From Bacillus_BU sp051233475 (GTDB lineage: Bacteria; Bacillota; Bacilli; Bacillales; Cytobacillaceae): a stretch of 64,000 nucleotides of DNA. Location: the NCBI RefSeq assembly GCF_051233475.1, contig NZ_JBKFGH010000004.1:124001-188000 (forward strand), read 5' to 3'. The notes beneath the pieces were generated by a model. It did not search any database. It saw only the letters and a program-made list of their open reading frames with translations, and was not told where the DNA came from. The translations under genes were made by a program, and so were the position numbers. Positions 16,512 to 25,485 of the stretch are shown in pieces (the stretch's first letter is position 1; every line of letters begins with the position of its first letter).

Positions 16512-17078
16512 ATGAATAGAGAAAAAAAGAGGACGATGATCGATGAATATGAAATTAATCCGTGTACGATGATGATTATACCTACCATGTATGGAAGTAA
16601 AACATATTCGCAAATTGTCGAGCTAAAGGATGAATTTCTTTCTCCCTTTCGACCGATAGATATTATTAAGAAGAGTTGTCAATATTTCGGGTCTAGCTAT
16701 GAAGGTCGGATAACTGGAACCAAGCAGCTGGTCGGAATCACCCACAAAGTACCAATCACCATTGACCCCACAAACTCCATCTATTTTTTTCCAACAACAT
16801 CACCATTAAACATACAATGCATATGGATCTCCCATGAACACGTAGTGTCACATAAACGATTAGAGCCAAATACGACTCTCGTTACTTTCCGAAACAAGGA
16901 ATCCTATATAATTCCTGTTTCGTATAGTTCCTTTGAAAACCAGCTGTTGCGAACAGCCTTACTACGGACAAAATTAATGCAACGAATTGAAGAAACGGAG
17001 CGCAATTCCTTTTATCTTTACCGTAAGCAGCGGTATTTTGAAGCATCCGAAGGCAACGGTGAGTACGGAAAGCATTAG
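16512..17078 (+). CDS. comK: Competence transcription factor ComK
   Basis: A 188-residue protein that matches ComK along its length: IDEYEINPCTMMIIP at the start, KSCQYFGSSYEGRITGTKQL near 55-75, HKVPITIDPTNSIYFFPTTSP near 79-99, CIWISHEHVV, then SYSSFENQLLRTALLRTKL near 138-156. ComK binds AT-boxes to activate DNA-uptake genes and itself. AAAAAGGAG lies seven bases before the ATG. The upstream 180 bp is almost pure A/T with AAAA/TTTT blocks, consistent with an autoregulatory K-box, though no perfect AAAA-N5-TTTT pair was confirmed. The protein is full length, so the gene appears functional. Confidence 0.93.
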   Translation: MNREKKRTMIDEYEINPCTMMIIPTMYGSKTYSQIVELKDEFLSPFRPIDIIKKSCQYFGSSYEGRITGTKQLVGITHKVPITIDPTNSIYFFPTTSPLNIQCIWISHEHVVSHKRLEPNTTLVTFRNKESYIIPVSYSSFENQLLRTALLRTKLMQRIEETERNSFYLYRKQRYFEASEGNGEYGKH

Positions 17079-17145
17079 GCATTATAAGAATGATTCAAGA
17101 AGCATGGACCGACAAAGGACATGCTTCTCTTTATTGGTGGGAATT

Positions 17146-17520
17146 TTATTTTGAAGCTCCTAAAGTATGGCGCCGGTATAAGTAATACTCAAGCAACTCT
17201 TGCACCTTATTACGGATTCGCGGGTTGAAATAGTTATGATGCTCCTCGTAGCCTTTGTAAAGGAACATAAACATTGTGAAGGCCTCGTCACGGTGAATTT
17301 CTTCCACTTTTAGTTGCTTTTGCTTCATTAGCCGCTTAACTTCAGCCATCTCTCTTTGGATCACCTTCAACGTTTCCTCTACTAATGCTGAGTAGGGTTT
17401 TTTTAGTTTGAATGGACTTTTATCAATGACAGTAAGGTCACGATTCAAAACGGTAATCACCATTGGCAAATAAATGGCTTTTTCCATCAAATCCCTTTCT
17501 TCCTCAGGTATTCTTGTCAT
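17146..17520 (-). CDS. Conserved hypothetical protein (YhjD-like)
   Basis: A 124-residue soluble, helix-rich protein without a domain I can name. It begins MTRIPEEERDLMEKAIYLP and has HHNYFNPRIRNKVQELLEYYL near the C-terminus. I recall B. subtilis YhjD as having a similar opening and size, and yhjD is followed there by yhjE (VTT family) and sipV, as found here at 18786 and 19440. The name is given mainly for this gene order. AAAGGAGAAG precedes the ATG. Function unknown. Confidence 0.6.
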   Translation of the reverse strand: MTRIPEEERDLMEKAIYLPMVITVLNRDLTVIDKSPFKLKKPYSALVEETLKVIQREMAEVKRLMKQKQLKVEEIHRDEAFTMFMFLYKGYEEHHNYFNPRIRNKVQELLEYYLYRRHTLGASK

Positions 17521-17720
17521 AATCCCATTCTTCTCCTTTTAGAAAAATAGAACATTTGTTCGTTTTTATCATACAAAAAAACGAAGATGAAATCAAGATA
17601 TGACTTTATTTTTTCCAAATGGGCAATTTTCTAAATTTTATTAAAAAATTCTGAAAAAAACAGGAAACCGTTGCTAAAACAAAGAAGTCATAACTAAAGA
17701 AAAAATAATACGAAAGGGCT

Positions 17721-18662
17721 ATGACCATGAGGTATGAGAAAAACAAATTTAAAAAGAGAAGGCTGAAGAAAAAATGGAAAAGGGTCCTTTACTTATTTTT
17801 ACTTCTAATCTTAGTTGGAACCATTTATTCTTATTATCAGTATAAACAAGGGCTATTAGTCTCGGGAGATAGGGATAGGGGAAAAAACAAGGAATACCAT
17901 TTTAATGGAAAACGAGATCAATATGGAGGGGCGAACATTCTCTTAATCGGAAGTGATGCACGCGAAAAGGAAAATTCGAGAGCAGATACAATCATGATTG
18001 TTCATTATCACCCTGAAAAGAAGATCTTCAAATTGACTTCGATTATGAGAGATTCATATGTTGATATTCCTGGGCATGGTAAGAATAAGATAAATACAGC
18101 GTTTGCTTATGGCGGACCGGAACTATTGAGACAGACGATAAAGGAAAACTTCGATCTTGATTTACAATATTATTCGCTTGTTGACTTTCAAGGGTTTGTT
18201 CGTTTAATTGATGAGGCATTTCCAAAAGGCGTAGAGGTAGATGTTGAAAAAAGAATGGAAGAATATATTGATGTAACGCTTGAACCAGGGGCTCAAAGGC
18301 TTGACGGAGAGCATTTGCTTGGCTATGTAAGATTTCGTCATGATGCGGTTGGTGATTTCGGTCGGGTTCAGCGGCAACAAAAGGTCGTAAAAGAGCTGGC
18401 CAATCAGTTTGCTAGCATCGGCACAATCCCAAAGCTACCGAAACTAATTGGTGTTGTTACTCCTTTTGTAAATACCAACTTAGGGAAAGGTGATCTGATC
18501 TCAATTGGAACAGATTACATGACAAAACATGGGACAATAGAGACAATGCGGGTTCCGATTGATGGATCCTATACCGATATGCGCGTATCAGGAATTGGTT
18601 TGGTTTTAAATATTGATTTTGAGAAAAATAAACAAGCATTACATGAATTTCTAAAGGAGTAG
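17721..18662 (+). CDS. LCP-family (LytR-CpsA-Psr) cell wall polymer ligase
   Basis: A 313-residue type II membrane protein: a very basic N-terminus (KKRRLKKKWKR), one membrane helix (about 23-42), then the extracellular LCP domain with NILLIGSDAREKENSRADTIMI near 73-95, SIMRDSYVDIPGHGKNKINTAFAYGG near 110-135 and LGYVRFRHDAVGDFGRVQRQQKV near 190-215. The conserved Arg and Asp residues of the pyrophosphate-binding site are present. LCP enzymes transfer teichoic acid or other polymers from a lipid carrier to peptidoglycan. Genomes of this type usually carry several paralogues, so no specific gene symbol is given. Confidence 0.9.
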   Translation: MTMRYEKNKFKKRRLKKKWKRVLYLFLLLILVGTIYSYYQYKQGLLVSGDRDRGKNKEYHFNGKRDQYGGANILLIGSDAREKENSRADTIMIVHYHPEKKIFKLTSIMRDSYVDIPGHGKNKINTAFAYGGPELLRQTIKENFDLDLQYYSLVDFQGFVRLIDEAFPKGVEVDVEKRMEEYIDVTLEPGAQRLDGEHLLGYVRFRHDAVGDFGRVQRQQKVVKELANQFASIGTIPKLPKLIGVVTPFVNTNLGKGDLISIGTDYMTKHGTIETMRVPIDGSYTDMRVSGIGLVLNIDFEKNKQALHEFLKE

Positions 18663-18785
18663 CCTCTGCCAAGAGAAGGATTTTCTATTCGTCATAAATA
18701 AGTGTAGAATAAAGGTAAATGGAAGATGAAACCGAAATAAATCCTCATAATTTACTCAGCTTTGGTGAACAAGGAGATACTTTCA

Positions 18786-19403
18786 ATGGATTTTGAAACA
18801 TTTAAAGAATGGTTTACGATGGAAAATATTATGACGCTAATAAACGAATACCGATCATTTGGCCCGCTGCCGGGGATTTTGCTCCCTATGCTTGAGGCCT
18901 TCCTTCCGTTTTTACCGTTAGTGATATTTGTGATGGCGAATGCCAATGCTTTTGGACTTTGGTTAGGTTTTTTATTATCTTGGATTGGTGCCTGTGCAGG
19001 TGCTGTCCTAGTGTTTTTATTTTTTAGGAAGTTTGGACAACGAAGAATCTTGCAATTTTTACATCGGCATCCTAAAGTGGAGAAGCTGATGAACTGGATC
19101 GATCAGCATGGTTTTGGTCCGATTTTTCTTCTTCTTTGTTTTCCGTTTACTCCTTCAGCGTTAGTAAATATCGTTGCCGGTCTTTCAAATGTTAGTATAG
19201 CGCAATACATGCTGGCGGTGTTTACCGGTAAGATGGTGATGATCTTTACGATTAGCTTTGTAGGTTACGATCTTAACGCTCTGATTAAACAGCCTGTGCG
19301 AACCATCGTTGTTACCTTGGTCATTTTTATTCTTTGGTATGTCGGTAAAAGAATTGAAGTAAGATTGAATAAGAGCATAAAAAGAGAGCATACTGGCGGA
19401 TAG
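18786..19403 (+). CDS. TVP38/TMEM64 (VTT/DedA-like) membrane protein (YhjE-like)
   Basis: About 205 residues from ATG 18786, which follows AAGGAG; the frame opens at TTG 18762 but without a ribosome site. Five to six membrane segments are visible, with the VTT core LPMLEAFLPFLPLVIFVMANANAFG and LLLCFPFTPSALVNIVAGLSNV. VTT proteins are linked to lipid scrambling or undecaprenyl/phospholipid handling. B. subtilis yhjE lies directly upstream of sipV, as here, and the pair is separated by only about 36 bases, so a small operon is likely. Confidence 0.85.
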   Translation: MDFETFKEWFTMENIMTLINEYRSFGPLPGILLPMLEAFLPFLPLVIFVMANANAFGLWLGFLLSWIGACAGAVLVFLFFRKFGQRRILQFLHRHPKVEKLMNWIDQHGFGPIFLLLCFPFTPSALVNIVAGLSNVSIAQYMLAVFTGKMVMIFTISFVGYDLNALIKQPVRTIVVTLVIFILWYVGKRIEVRLNKSIKREHTGG

Positions 19404-19439
19404 AAAAAAAGGCAGATCGTAATGGATGGAGGAGATTTA

Positions 19440-19994
19440 ATGAAGGAAGAGATTAAAAAAGAAAGTTTGGAGTGGATTAAAGCATTAGCGATTGGAATTA
19501 TCATTTTTGCCTTCATTCGAACTTTTTTCTTTTCTAATTACGTAGTTGAAGGTGAGTCGATGATGCCGACTCTTGAAGATGGTAATAAGCTTGTAGTGAA
19601 TAAAATTGGTTACCAAATTGGCGACTTAGATCGCTTCGATGTGATTGTGTTTCATGCTAATGAAAAAGAGGATTATGTGAAGCGGATCATTGGTCTTCCT
19701 GGAGATAAAATAGAATACAGAGACGATCAATTATATATAAATGATAAAAAAATAGATGAACCATTTTTGGACATATATAGAAGTGAAGCCCTCGGGGGAC
19801 GCTTAACCGGAGATTTTACATTAACAGAGATCACGGGAGAGAAAACCGTTCCAAAGGGGAAATTGTTTGTGTTAGGGGATAACCGTCTTGGCAGTTGGGA
19901 TAGTCGCCATTTCGGATTTATTTCGGTTGAACAAGTAGTAGGAAAAGTTGATCTCCGTTACTGGCCATTAGAGGAAGTAGCAGTGATATTTTAA
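19440..19994 (+). CDS. Type I signal peptidase (SipV-like)
   Basis: A 184-residue enzyme from ATG 19440, preceded by GGAGGAG; an upstream ATG at 19422 has no ribosome site. One N-terminal membrane helix (about 13-31) is followed by box B with the catalytic serine in VEGESMMPTL (Ser40), the general-base lysine in YVKRIIGLPGD (Lys81), and box E GDNRLGSWDSRHFG. It cleaves Sec and Tat signal peptides on the outer face of the membrane. The match to sipV specifically is by gene order next to the VTT protein. Confidence 0.92.
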   Translation: MKEEIKKESLEWIKALAIGIIIFAFIRTFFFSNYVVEGESMMPTLEDGNKLVVNKIGYQIGDLDRFDVIVFHANEKEDYVKRIIGLPGDKIEYRDDQLYINDKKIDEPFLDIYRSEALGGRLTGDFTLTEITGEKTVPKGKLFVLGDNRLGSWDSRHFGFISVEQVVGKVDLRYWPLEEVAVIF

Positions 19995-20007
19995 AAATAT
20001 AAAAAGC

Positions 20008-20034
20008 AGGGCAGCTGAGGCTGTCCTATTTTTT
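20008..20034 (+). terminator. Terminator of signal peptidase gene
   Basis: Stem AGGGCAGC (20008-20015) with GCTGTCCT (20020-20027), four-base loop, followed by ATTTTTTT. Confidence 0.75.
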
Positions 20035-20169
20035 TACAAAAAACAGCCCTTCTCACCCAAAATTGGTGTTATTTTCCTGTTTTATGACAAAATAAGACGT
20101 ATTTTTAATCCTTCTGTAACATTACTGGTACATATTTTTGATATAACTAGATGTATAGGAGGAGAGTGT

Positions 20170-21219
20170 ATGCATCTGATTAAGCGTATGATTCTCGTAA
20201 CATTTACATCAATGTTGTGCATTTCGGGTACTCTCGTTACTTATGCACAAACAAATACCTTACAAAATTTACAACAAGAGCTTGAACAAAAGGCTAATGA
20301 AAAGCAGACTGTAAATAAAGAAATTGAAACGATCCAAAAAGAAATGGAATCGCTTACTTCGTTTATATCGGAAAATAAGGAAGCGATGGCTGCTACTCAA
20401 AGTAAAATTACCGCTATGAATGAGCTGATTGAAAAGAAAAAAGAGGAGATCGTCATTCTCGAGGATAAGATTCTTAACCGTAAAGAGGTTATGAAGAAAA
20501 GACTTGTAGCTCTTCAAAATGATAATAATTTAAGTTTAGTTTTTAAAGTTTTAATAGAAGCGGAAAACTTTGATGACTTCGTTCAACGGGCTAATGCGGT
20601 AACAGTTCTGCTAAATGCTGATAATAATATTTTAGAAGCACAGCAGGAAGATCTTAAAAAAATTGAAGAAACCAAGAAAGAGATCGATCAGCAGCAAAAG
20701 GTGTTAGCAGAGGAACAGAAGGTTCTGGCTAAACAACAGGCTGAGCTTGAGTCTAACTTGCAAAAAAGACAAGCATCCCTAGCAGCGATGCAAGAAAAAT
20801 ACAGTCAAATTAATGAGGAAACAACGGATATCCAGGCACAGTTAAACGCGGCTCAAGAAGCGATTCGAATCGAACAAGAGGCCAACAATCGGGCAATTGG
20901 AGCGGGTAATGTACAAAACACGGCTGCACCAGTAGGTCAAGAATTGTATGTCACTTCAACAGCATACAGTCCGGAAGAGTCTGGGGCGTTCACTGCACTT
21001 GGCTATAATATTAAAGCAAACCCATATATGAAATTAATAGCGGTTGATCCTTCGGTTATTCCATTAGGAAAAAAAGTATGGGTCGAAGGATATGGCGTTG
21101 CCATTGCAGGGGATACAGGATCTGCAATTAAAGGGCATAAAATTGATGTGTTAATGCCTACGCATGCCGACGCCTTATCATGGGGCAGAAGAACAGTTAA
21201 AATAGTCATTTTAGAATAG
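20170..21219 (+). CDS. Secreted coiled-coil protein with C-terminal 3D domain
   Basis: A 349-residue exported protein. A signal peptide ends near TYAQ (residue 26). Residues about 30-245 are a long coiled coil rich in Q/E/K, like the N-terminal part of CwlO and PcsB-type proteins. The C-terminal 3D domain shows all three aspartates: LIAVDPSVIPLGKKVWVEGYG, IAGDTGSAIKGHKIDVLMP. 3D domains are related to lytic transglycosylases such as MltA and occur in Bacillus YocH and YabE, so a peptidoglycan-cleaving role controlled by the coiled coil is likely (inference). GGAGGAGAG precedes the ATG. Monocistronic, with a terminator after it. Confidence 0.85.
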   Translation: MHLIKRMILVTFTSMLCISGTLVTYAQTNTLQNLQQELEQKANEKQTVNKEIETIQKEMESLTSFISENKEAMAATQSKITAMNELIEKKKEEIVILEDKILNRKEVMKKRLVALQNDNNLSLVFKVLIEAENFDDFVQRANAVTVLLNADNNILEAQQEDLKKIEETKKEIDQQQKVLAEEQKVLAKQQAELESNLQKRQASLAAMQEKYSQINEETTDIQAQLNAAQEAIRIEQEANNRAIGAGNVQNTAAPVGQELYVTSTAYSPEESGAFTALGYNIKANPYMKLIAVDPSVIPLGKKVWVEGYGVAIAGDTGSAIKGHKIDVLMPTHADALSWGRRTVKIVILE

Positions 21220-21223
21220 CAAT

Positions 21224-21254
21224 AGGGCTTGGGGAATTTCCTCAAGCTCTTTTG
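21224..21254 (+). terminator. Terminator of the 3D-domain gene
   Basis: A 12-bp stem with three G-U pairs (arms 21224-21235 and 21239-21250) followed by a short TTTT run. Weaker than the others in this window. Confidence 0.55.
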
Positions 21255-21407
21255 TATTTATTAATAACTTTTTATGAACTTGGCTAAGGGGACAGAAAAA
21301 TAATTTTACAATATATTACAATTACCCATCTCCTATTTCGAGCAATTTTTTATGGGCTATATGTTACGATAATAGGAATATTTCGATAGTTGAAAGAAGG
21401 GTAAGGA

Positions 21408-24400
21408 TTGAATTCTATTCCGCTTATTCAAACAAAGATCATAATTCCTGCCATAAAAAACACCGATCTTCGTAGAGCAAAGCTGACAAAAAAATTAAAA
21501 GCAATCAATAAATACCCGTTAACAATTGTTCATGCTGGAGCAGGATATGGAAAAAGCACTGCATTGGCTCTATATGTTACAGATGAAAAAATGAAAAGCT
21601 GCTGGTATTCGATTTCGGCAATGGATGATGATATTCTGCCGTTTTTATCTTATTTGCTTGCGTCGATTCGGACAAACATTCCTGAATTTGGAATTGAATT
21701 AGAAAAATATATAAGTGAAATGGACCGTTACATTCGCGAGCAAGAATTAAATCTTTTAGGTTCGATGTTTATTAATGAGGTACTTTCTATAAAACAGGAT
21801 ATGATCGTTATTCTTGATGACTTTCAGCAAATTGGTCATTCCAATACCGTAAATCGTTGGATGGAAATTTTATTGGACCACATCCCAGTCAATCTCCATC
21901 TGGTGATCATTTCAAGAAGCCGTCCCCCGTGGAAGCCGCTCATGAGGATGAAGGCTAATGGGGCTGTTTTAGAAGTAACGAAGGATGACTTAGTGCTTTC
22001 CCAAGAAGAAGTAGAGTTGTTGTTAAATGAAAATTACGGAATGACATTGCCACAAACGGAGTTAAGTCGGATTTATCAACTGACGGAAGGCTGGGTTATA
22101 GCTTTAGGAATGATTGCAGGTCAAAGTGAGCATTACCAGTCATTAAGTGGTGAGATTGGGCAGCATTCTCGATCTTTGAAGGATTTGTTTCAATATTTAG
22201 CTTTGGAGGTTTTCGAAGCTCAGGAGGAAACTATACAGGAATTTCTTGTTCAAACTTCTATTCTAGAGGATATGACAGAAGAAATATGTAATGCAGTTCT
22301 ACAAATCAATCATTCAAAAAAAATACTTTCCGAGTTGCATCATCAAAATCTGTTTATCCAAAAAATATCGGAAGAAAAGTATCGTTATCATACTCTATTT
22401 AAGGAATTTTTAGAAGAGCGGCTTTTAGCAAATCCGGGCTATTGCTTTCACTCTTTAAATAAGCGGGCCGCTCGATTTTTTGAGGAGTACGATTTGTTCG
22501 AGGAAGCCCTGTTGCATTATGAAAAAATAAATAATACACCTGAAATTGCCCGGGTTTTAAGGGAAAAAGGGATGTTATTGCTCGAAAGCGGGAAGCTTGA
22601 AAGCTTGCTTGAACGGTTAGTCCGAATTCCTAATCCTGAAAAAGATTTATCTTGGATACTCTGGTTTTTACAGGGAGAAATTCACCGCTACCGTTCGAAT
22701 TATAAAGAAGCTGAGCATTGCTATCAGCGGGCCATTTTGATAGCAGAAAACCAGAACGATATCATCGGGAAAAGCAAGGCACTCGAGGGAAAAGCGCGAA
22801 TATATTTAGATACGATTCAGCCCTATCATGCTGAACGTATTTTATATGAGGCGATCCAATTACATGAAATGAATGATCAAGGTTCTGAACTGGAAATGGC
22901 TAAATTATATCACTTACTTGCTGAAAATTTAATCAATCTTGGACATGGTGCAAAAGCTGAAAAATGGCTGCACAGGGCCAAAACCCTCAATGTTCCGATT
23001 GATGACGGAAATTTGGAGGCAAGATTGTACTTGCGGACCGGAAGATTTGAAGCAGCTAGAAAGATATTGTTGTCTACTGAAAGGGAGGAGAACAATGAAA
23101 AATCCTTCTTGCCTCAGTCTCATCGTGAAACCGAGCTTCTCCTGTCTTTAATAGCAGCTTTAACCGGAAATGGAGAAAAAGCAAAAAAATTGGCACAAGC
23201 AGGGATTCGCCATGGTTTAAGTAAGAAAGCTCCATTTGTTGAAGCATGTGGATGGATTAGGATGGGACATGCGGTCCAACTCATTCATAAATACGATTTG
23301 GCTTTAGCGATAAATTGTTACGAAACAGCACTAGAGATAATGGACCAGCTTCATGTTGAAAAGGGGAAAGCAGAAGCATTAATGGGACTCTGTTATTTAT
23401 ATGGAAGTAAGGGGGACTATGATCGAGCACACCAAACCGGAAAATTAGCTTTGCAGGAAACTGATAGAGTAAAGGATGTTTGGTTATCGTCTCTTATCAC
23501 GATTTGTATGGGCATTGCTTCTTTTTATAGCGGACGTTCATCTGAAGCGCTTCAGTTTTTTGAAAAGGCCGACATATTGTTTCAACAATGTGGAGATGAT
23601 TACGGGGGCATGCTCAGTCATTTTTGGCTCGCCTATCTTCACTTTCATTTAGGACAACAACAACTCTTTCTCGTTCATTTTTCTCATTTTTTAAAAACAG
23701 TTGAACGAGAGGGATACCAATTTTTTCTGCTTAACCGGACGATATTTGGCCCACGTGACATGCAAGTGTTTGCGCCATTATTAATTGAAGCGCAAAAAAA
23801 TCAGCTTGCTCCTCATATTATTGTAAGGCTGTTTCAAGATATGAATCTTATCCAAACCGAATCGCATCCTGGTTATACATTAAGAGTTCAAGCCCTCGGA
23901 AATTTCCGGGTTTGGATTGGTGAAAAGGAAGTAGAGGAACGAGGTTGGCAAAGAGGAAAAGCGAAAGAACTTCTTCAGCTATTGATTACGAATAAGCGAC
24001 AACTTTTACCGAAGGAAGAAATCTTTCAGCAACTTTGGCCGGGCCAACAAGAAAAAAATGCTGCTCGAGATTTTAAAGTTGCCTTAAATGCTTTGAATCA
24101 CGTGCTTGAACCAAATCGTAAGGCAAGGGCAAATTCATTCTTCATTATTAGAGAGGGCTCTTCATATGGAATGAATCCGAATGCTGGTTTAGAAATAGAT
24201 ACGGTATTCTTTGAGCAGTTCTTGATTATGGGATTAGAGGAAAAAGACATCGATAAAGCCATGGAATATTTAAAAAAGGGTCTCAATTATTATACAGGCG
24301 ATTTCCTACCTGACCGCCGCTATGATGACTGGTGCATTCAAGAGCGAGAAAGGTTATTAAGGTTTTTTTTACGAGGAGCGGAAAAGCTTGCCCAATTAAG

Positions 24401-24641
24401 TGTTCGGAAGGAAAATTATGACGCTGCGATTGATTGGTGTTTGAAAATTGTAAGTAAGGACCGAACGTGGGAAGAGGCCTACCGTTTGTTAATGTACTGT
24501 TATTATCGGAAAAATAACCGACCACAAGCGATCAAGTGGTATCAAAAATGTTGTGAAACGCTTGAGGATGAACTCGGAGTGGCACCGCTTGAACCGACTG
24601 TAAATATGTATGAAATGATTATGAGTGCCAATTTGGATTAA
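21408..24641 (+). CDS. Large transcriptional activator: NTPase, TPR and C-terminal BTAD (SARP-like)
   Basis: A 1077-residue regulator. Residues 43-51 (AGAGYGKST) form a P-loop and VILDDFQQI near 135 a Walker B, the layout of MalT/STAND ATPases. Residues about 370-790 are helical TPR-like repeats (AEHCYQRAILIAENQ, ALNCYETALEIMDQ). The C-terminus from about 820 carries an OmpR-like winged helix (LGNFRVWIGEKEVEERGWQRGKAKELLQLLI, EEIFQQLWPG) and a bacterial transcriptional activator domain (DTVFFEQFL, YTGDFLPDRRYDDW, ELGVAPLEPT). Translation starts at TTG 21408 after AGAAGGGTAAGG. Its nearest same-strand neighbour is the Liv-type operon at 25486, the likely target (inference). Confidence 0.85.
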   Translation: MNSIPLIQTKIIIPAIKNTDLRRAKLTKKLKAINKYPLTIVHAGAGYGKSTALALYVTDEKMKSCWYSISAMDDDILPFLSYLLASIRTNIPEFGIELEKYISEMDRYIREQELNLLGSMFINEVLSIKQDMIVILDDFQQIGHSNTVNRWMEILLDHIPVNLHLVIISRSRPPWKPLMRMKANGAVLEVTKDDLVLSQEEVELLLNENYGMTLPQTELSRIYQLTEGWVIALGMIAGQSEHYQSLSGEIGQHSRSLKDLFQYLALEVFEAQEETIQEFLVQTSILEDMTEEICNAVLQINHSKKILSELHHQNLFIQKISEEKYRYHTLFKEFLEERLLANPGYCFHSLNKRAARFFEEYDLFEEALLHYEKINNTPEIARVLREKGMLLLESGKLESLLERLVRIPNPEKDLSWILWFLQGEIHRYRSNYKEAEHCYQRAILIAENQNDIIGKSKALEGKARIYLDTIQPYHAERILYEAIQLHEMNDQGSELEMAKLYHLLAENLINLGHGAKAEKWLHRAKTLNVPIDDGNLEARLYLRTGRFEAARKILLSTEREENNEKSFLPQSHRETELLLSLIAALTGNGEKAKKLAQAGIRHGLSKKAPFVEACGWIRMGHAVQLIHKYDLALAINCYETALEIMDQLHVEKGKAEALMGLCYLYGSKGDYDRAHQTGKLALQETDRVKDVWLSSLITICMGIASFYSGRSSEALQFFEKADILFQQCGDDYGGMLSHFWLAYLHFHLGQQQLFLVHFSHFLKTVEREGYQFFLLNRTIFGPRDMQVFAPLLIEAQKNQLAPHIIVRLFQDMNLIQTESHPGYTLRVQALGNFRVWIGEKEVEERGWQRGKAKELLQLLITNKRQLLPKEEIFQQLWPGQQEKNAARDFKVALNALNHVLEPNRKARANSFFIIREGSSYGMNPNAGLEIDTVFFEQFLIMGLEEKDIDKAMEYLKKGLNYYTGDFLPDRRYDDWCIQERERLLRFFLRGAEKLAQLSVRKENYDAAIDWCLKIVSKDRTWEEAYRLLMYCYYRKNNRPQAIKWYQKCCETLEDELGVAPLEPTVNMYEMIMSANLD

Positions 24642-24646
24642 CCTAA

Positions 24647-24680
24647 AGCTCCGGGTTTTTAAACCCGGAGCTGATTTTTT
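24647..24680. terminator. Bidirectional terminator between activator and coat gene
   Basis: A 12-bp perfect stem AGCTCCGGGTTT (24647-24658) with complement 24661-24672, two-base loop, then GATTTTTT. Confidence 0.85.
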
Positions 24681-25329
24681 AATGAGGCATATTGTAATTA
24701 TTGGCTTGTATTTGTGGGCTTCCTTGGGCTGGTGCAAAAGAATTAACGATTTGCATCATGTCTTGCTGTGAGAACTGTGGAACTTGATAGTTGTGGTGCT
24801 TGTTTTGGTAGATGGAAAGTTCATACGCCATTTCAATGCAATTTGGAATGGAGTCAGCCAAGACACGACGAACAACCGGATTAGTCGTTTCTAACGATGC
24901 CATTGTTTTAGCAGATGCCAGACTTTTGCAAGAGGATAGCAAACAACCAGCTACAATTTCCTCAGACATTTCCATCTCGGACTGGATCGGCTTTTTCGGT
25001 TGTGTAGGAGTTAATCCATATATAAAATCATTGTTTTGATTCATTTTGTAGCTTTGCGTTGGTTGAGCTGGATCCTGTCCTGATTTAAAGCAATCTAACG
25101 TAATATTGTATTCGTTTTGGGTAAATTGGTATTGACGATCAATTATATCAAGGAGTTCTGAATCTTTAACATATTTTCGTAATAAAGAGTATTGATTTAA
25201 AGCCCCAATTGTACCGGATAAAACTTCATGCACATCGATTACTTCATGTCCACCATGATTCAACTGTTGAGGAATATTCCCCGTATGCATATTCATATGT
25301 GTTTGGTTCGGATTATTTTGCATCATCAA
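24679..25329 (-). CDS. Spore coat protein, CotF family
   Basis: A 216-residue protein with an N-terminal Asn/Gln/Met/His-rich region and the CotF-like helical core: HEVLSGTIGALNQYSLLRKYVKDSELLDIIDRQ near 53-86 and EEIVAGCLLSSCKSLASAKTMASLETTNPVVRRVLADSIPNCIEMAYELS near 123-173. The core resembles the ferritin-like fold of this coat family. The tail is rich in Q, N and P. AGGAGGGAT precedes ATG 25329. A possible sigma-G promoter lies upstream. It separates the BTAD activator from the Liv operon but points the other way. Confidence 0.85.
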   Translation of the reverse strand: MMMQNNPNQTHMNMHTGNIPQQLNHGGHEVIDVHEVLSGTIGALNQYSLLRKYVKDSELLDIIDRQYQFTQNEYNITLDCFKSGQDPAQPTQSYKMNQNNDFIYGLTPTQPKKPIQSEMEMSEEIVAGCLLSSCKSLASAKTMASLETTNPVVRRVLADSIPNCIEMAYELSIYQNKHHNYQVPQFSQQDMMQIVNSFAPAQGSPQIQANNYNMPH

Positions 25330-25364
25330 CTATCCCTCCTGAAAAAAATCATTAACACACGTCT

Positions 25365-25394
25365 TATTATGTTTTGTTTGAAAAAAGTTATGCG
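25365..25394 (-). promoter_or_regulatory. Candidate sigma-G promoter of the coat gene
   Basis: On the minus strand CGCATA (25389-25394) and CATAATA (25365-25371) stand 17 bp apart, matching the sigma-G consensus YGHATR and CAHWHTA at every position, about 35 bp ahead of the coat gene start. Motif agreement only. Confidence 0.5.
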
Positions 25395-25485
25395 TGGATG
25401 TAACTGAATTGTAACTCCCCTTTTTTATGATTAACGTACAGCTTGGATCGACTTGGTGAACTAAATATCAAGGGGGAAGAGAAAA

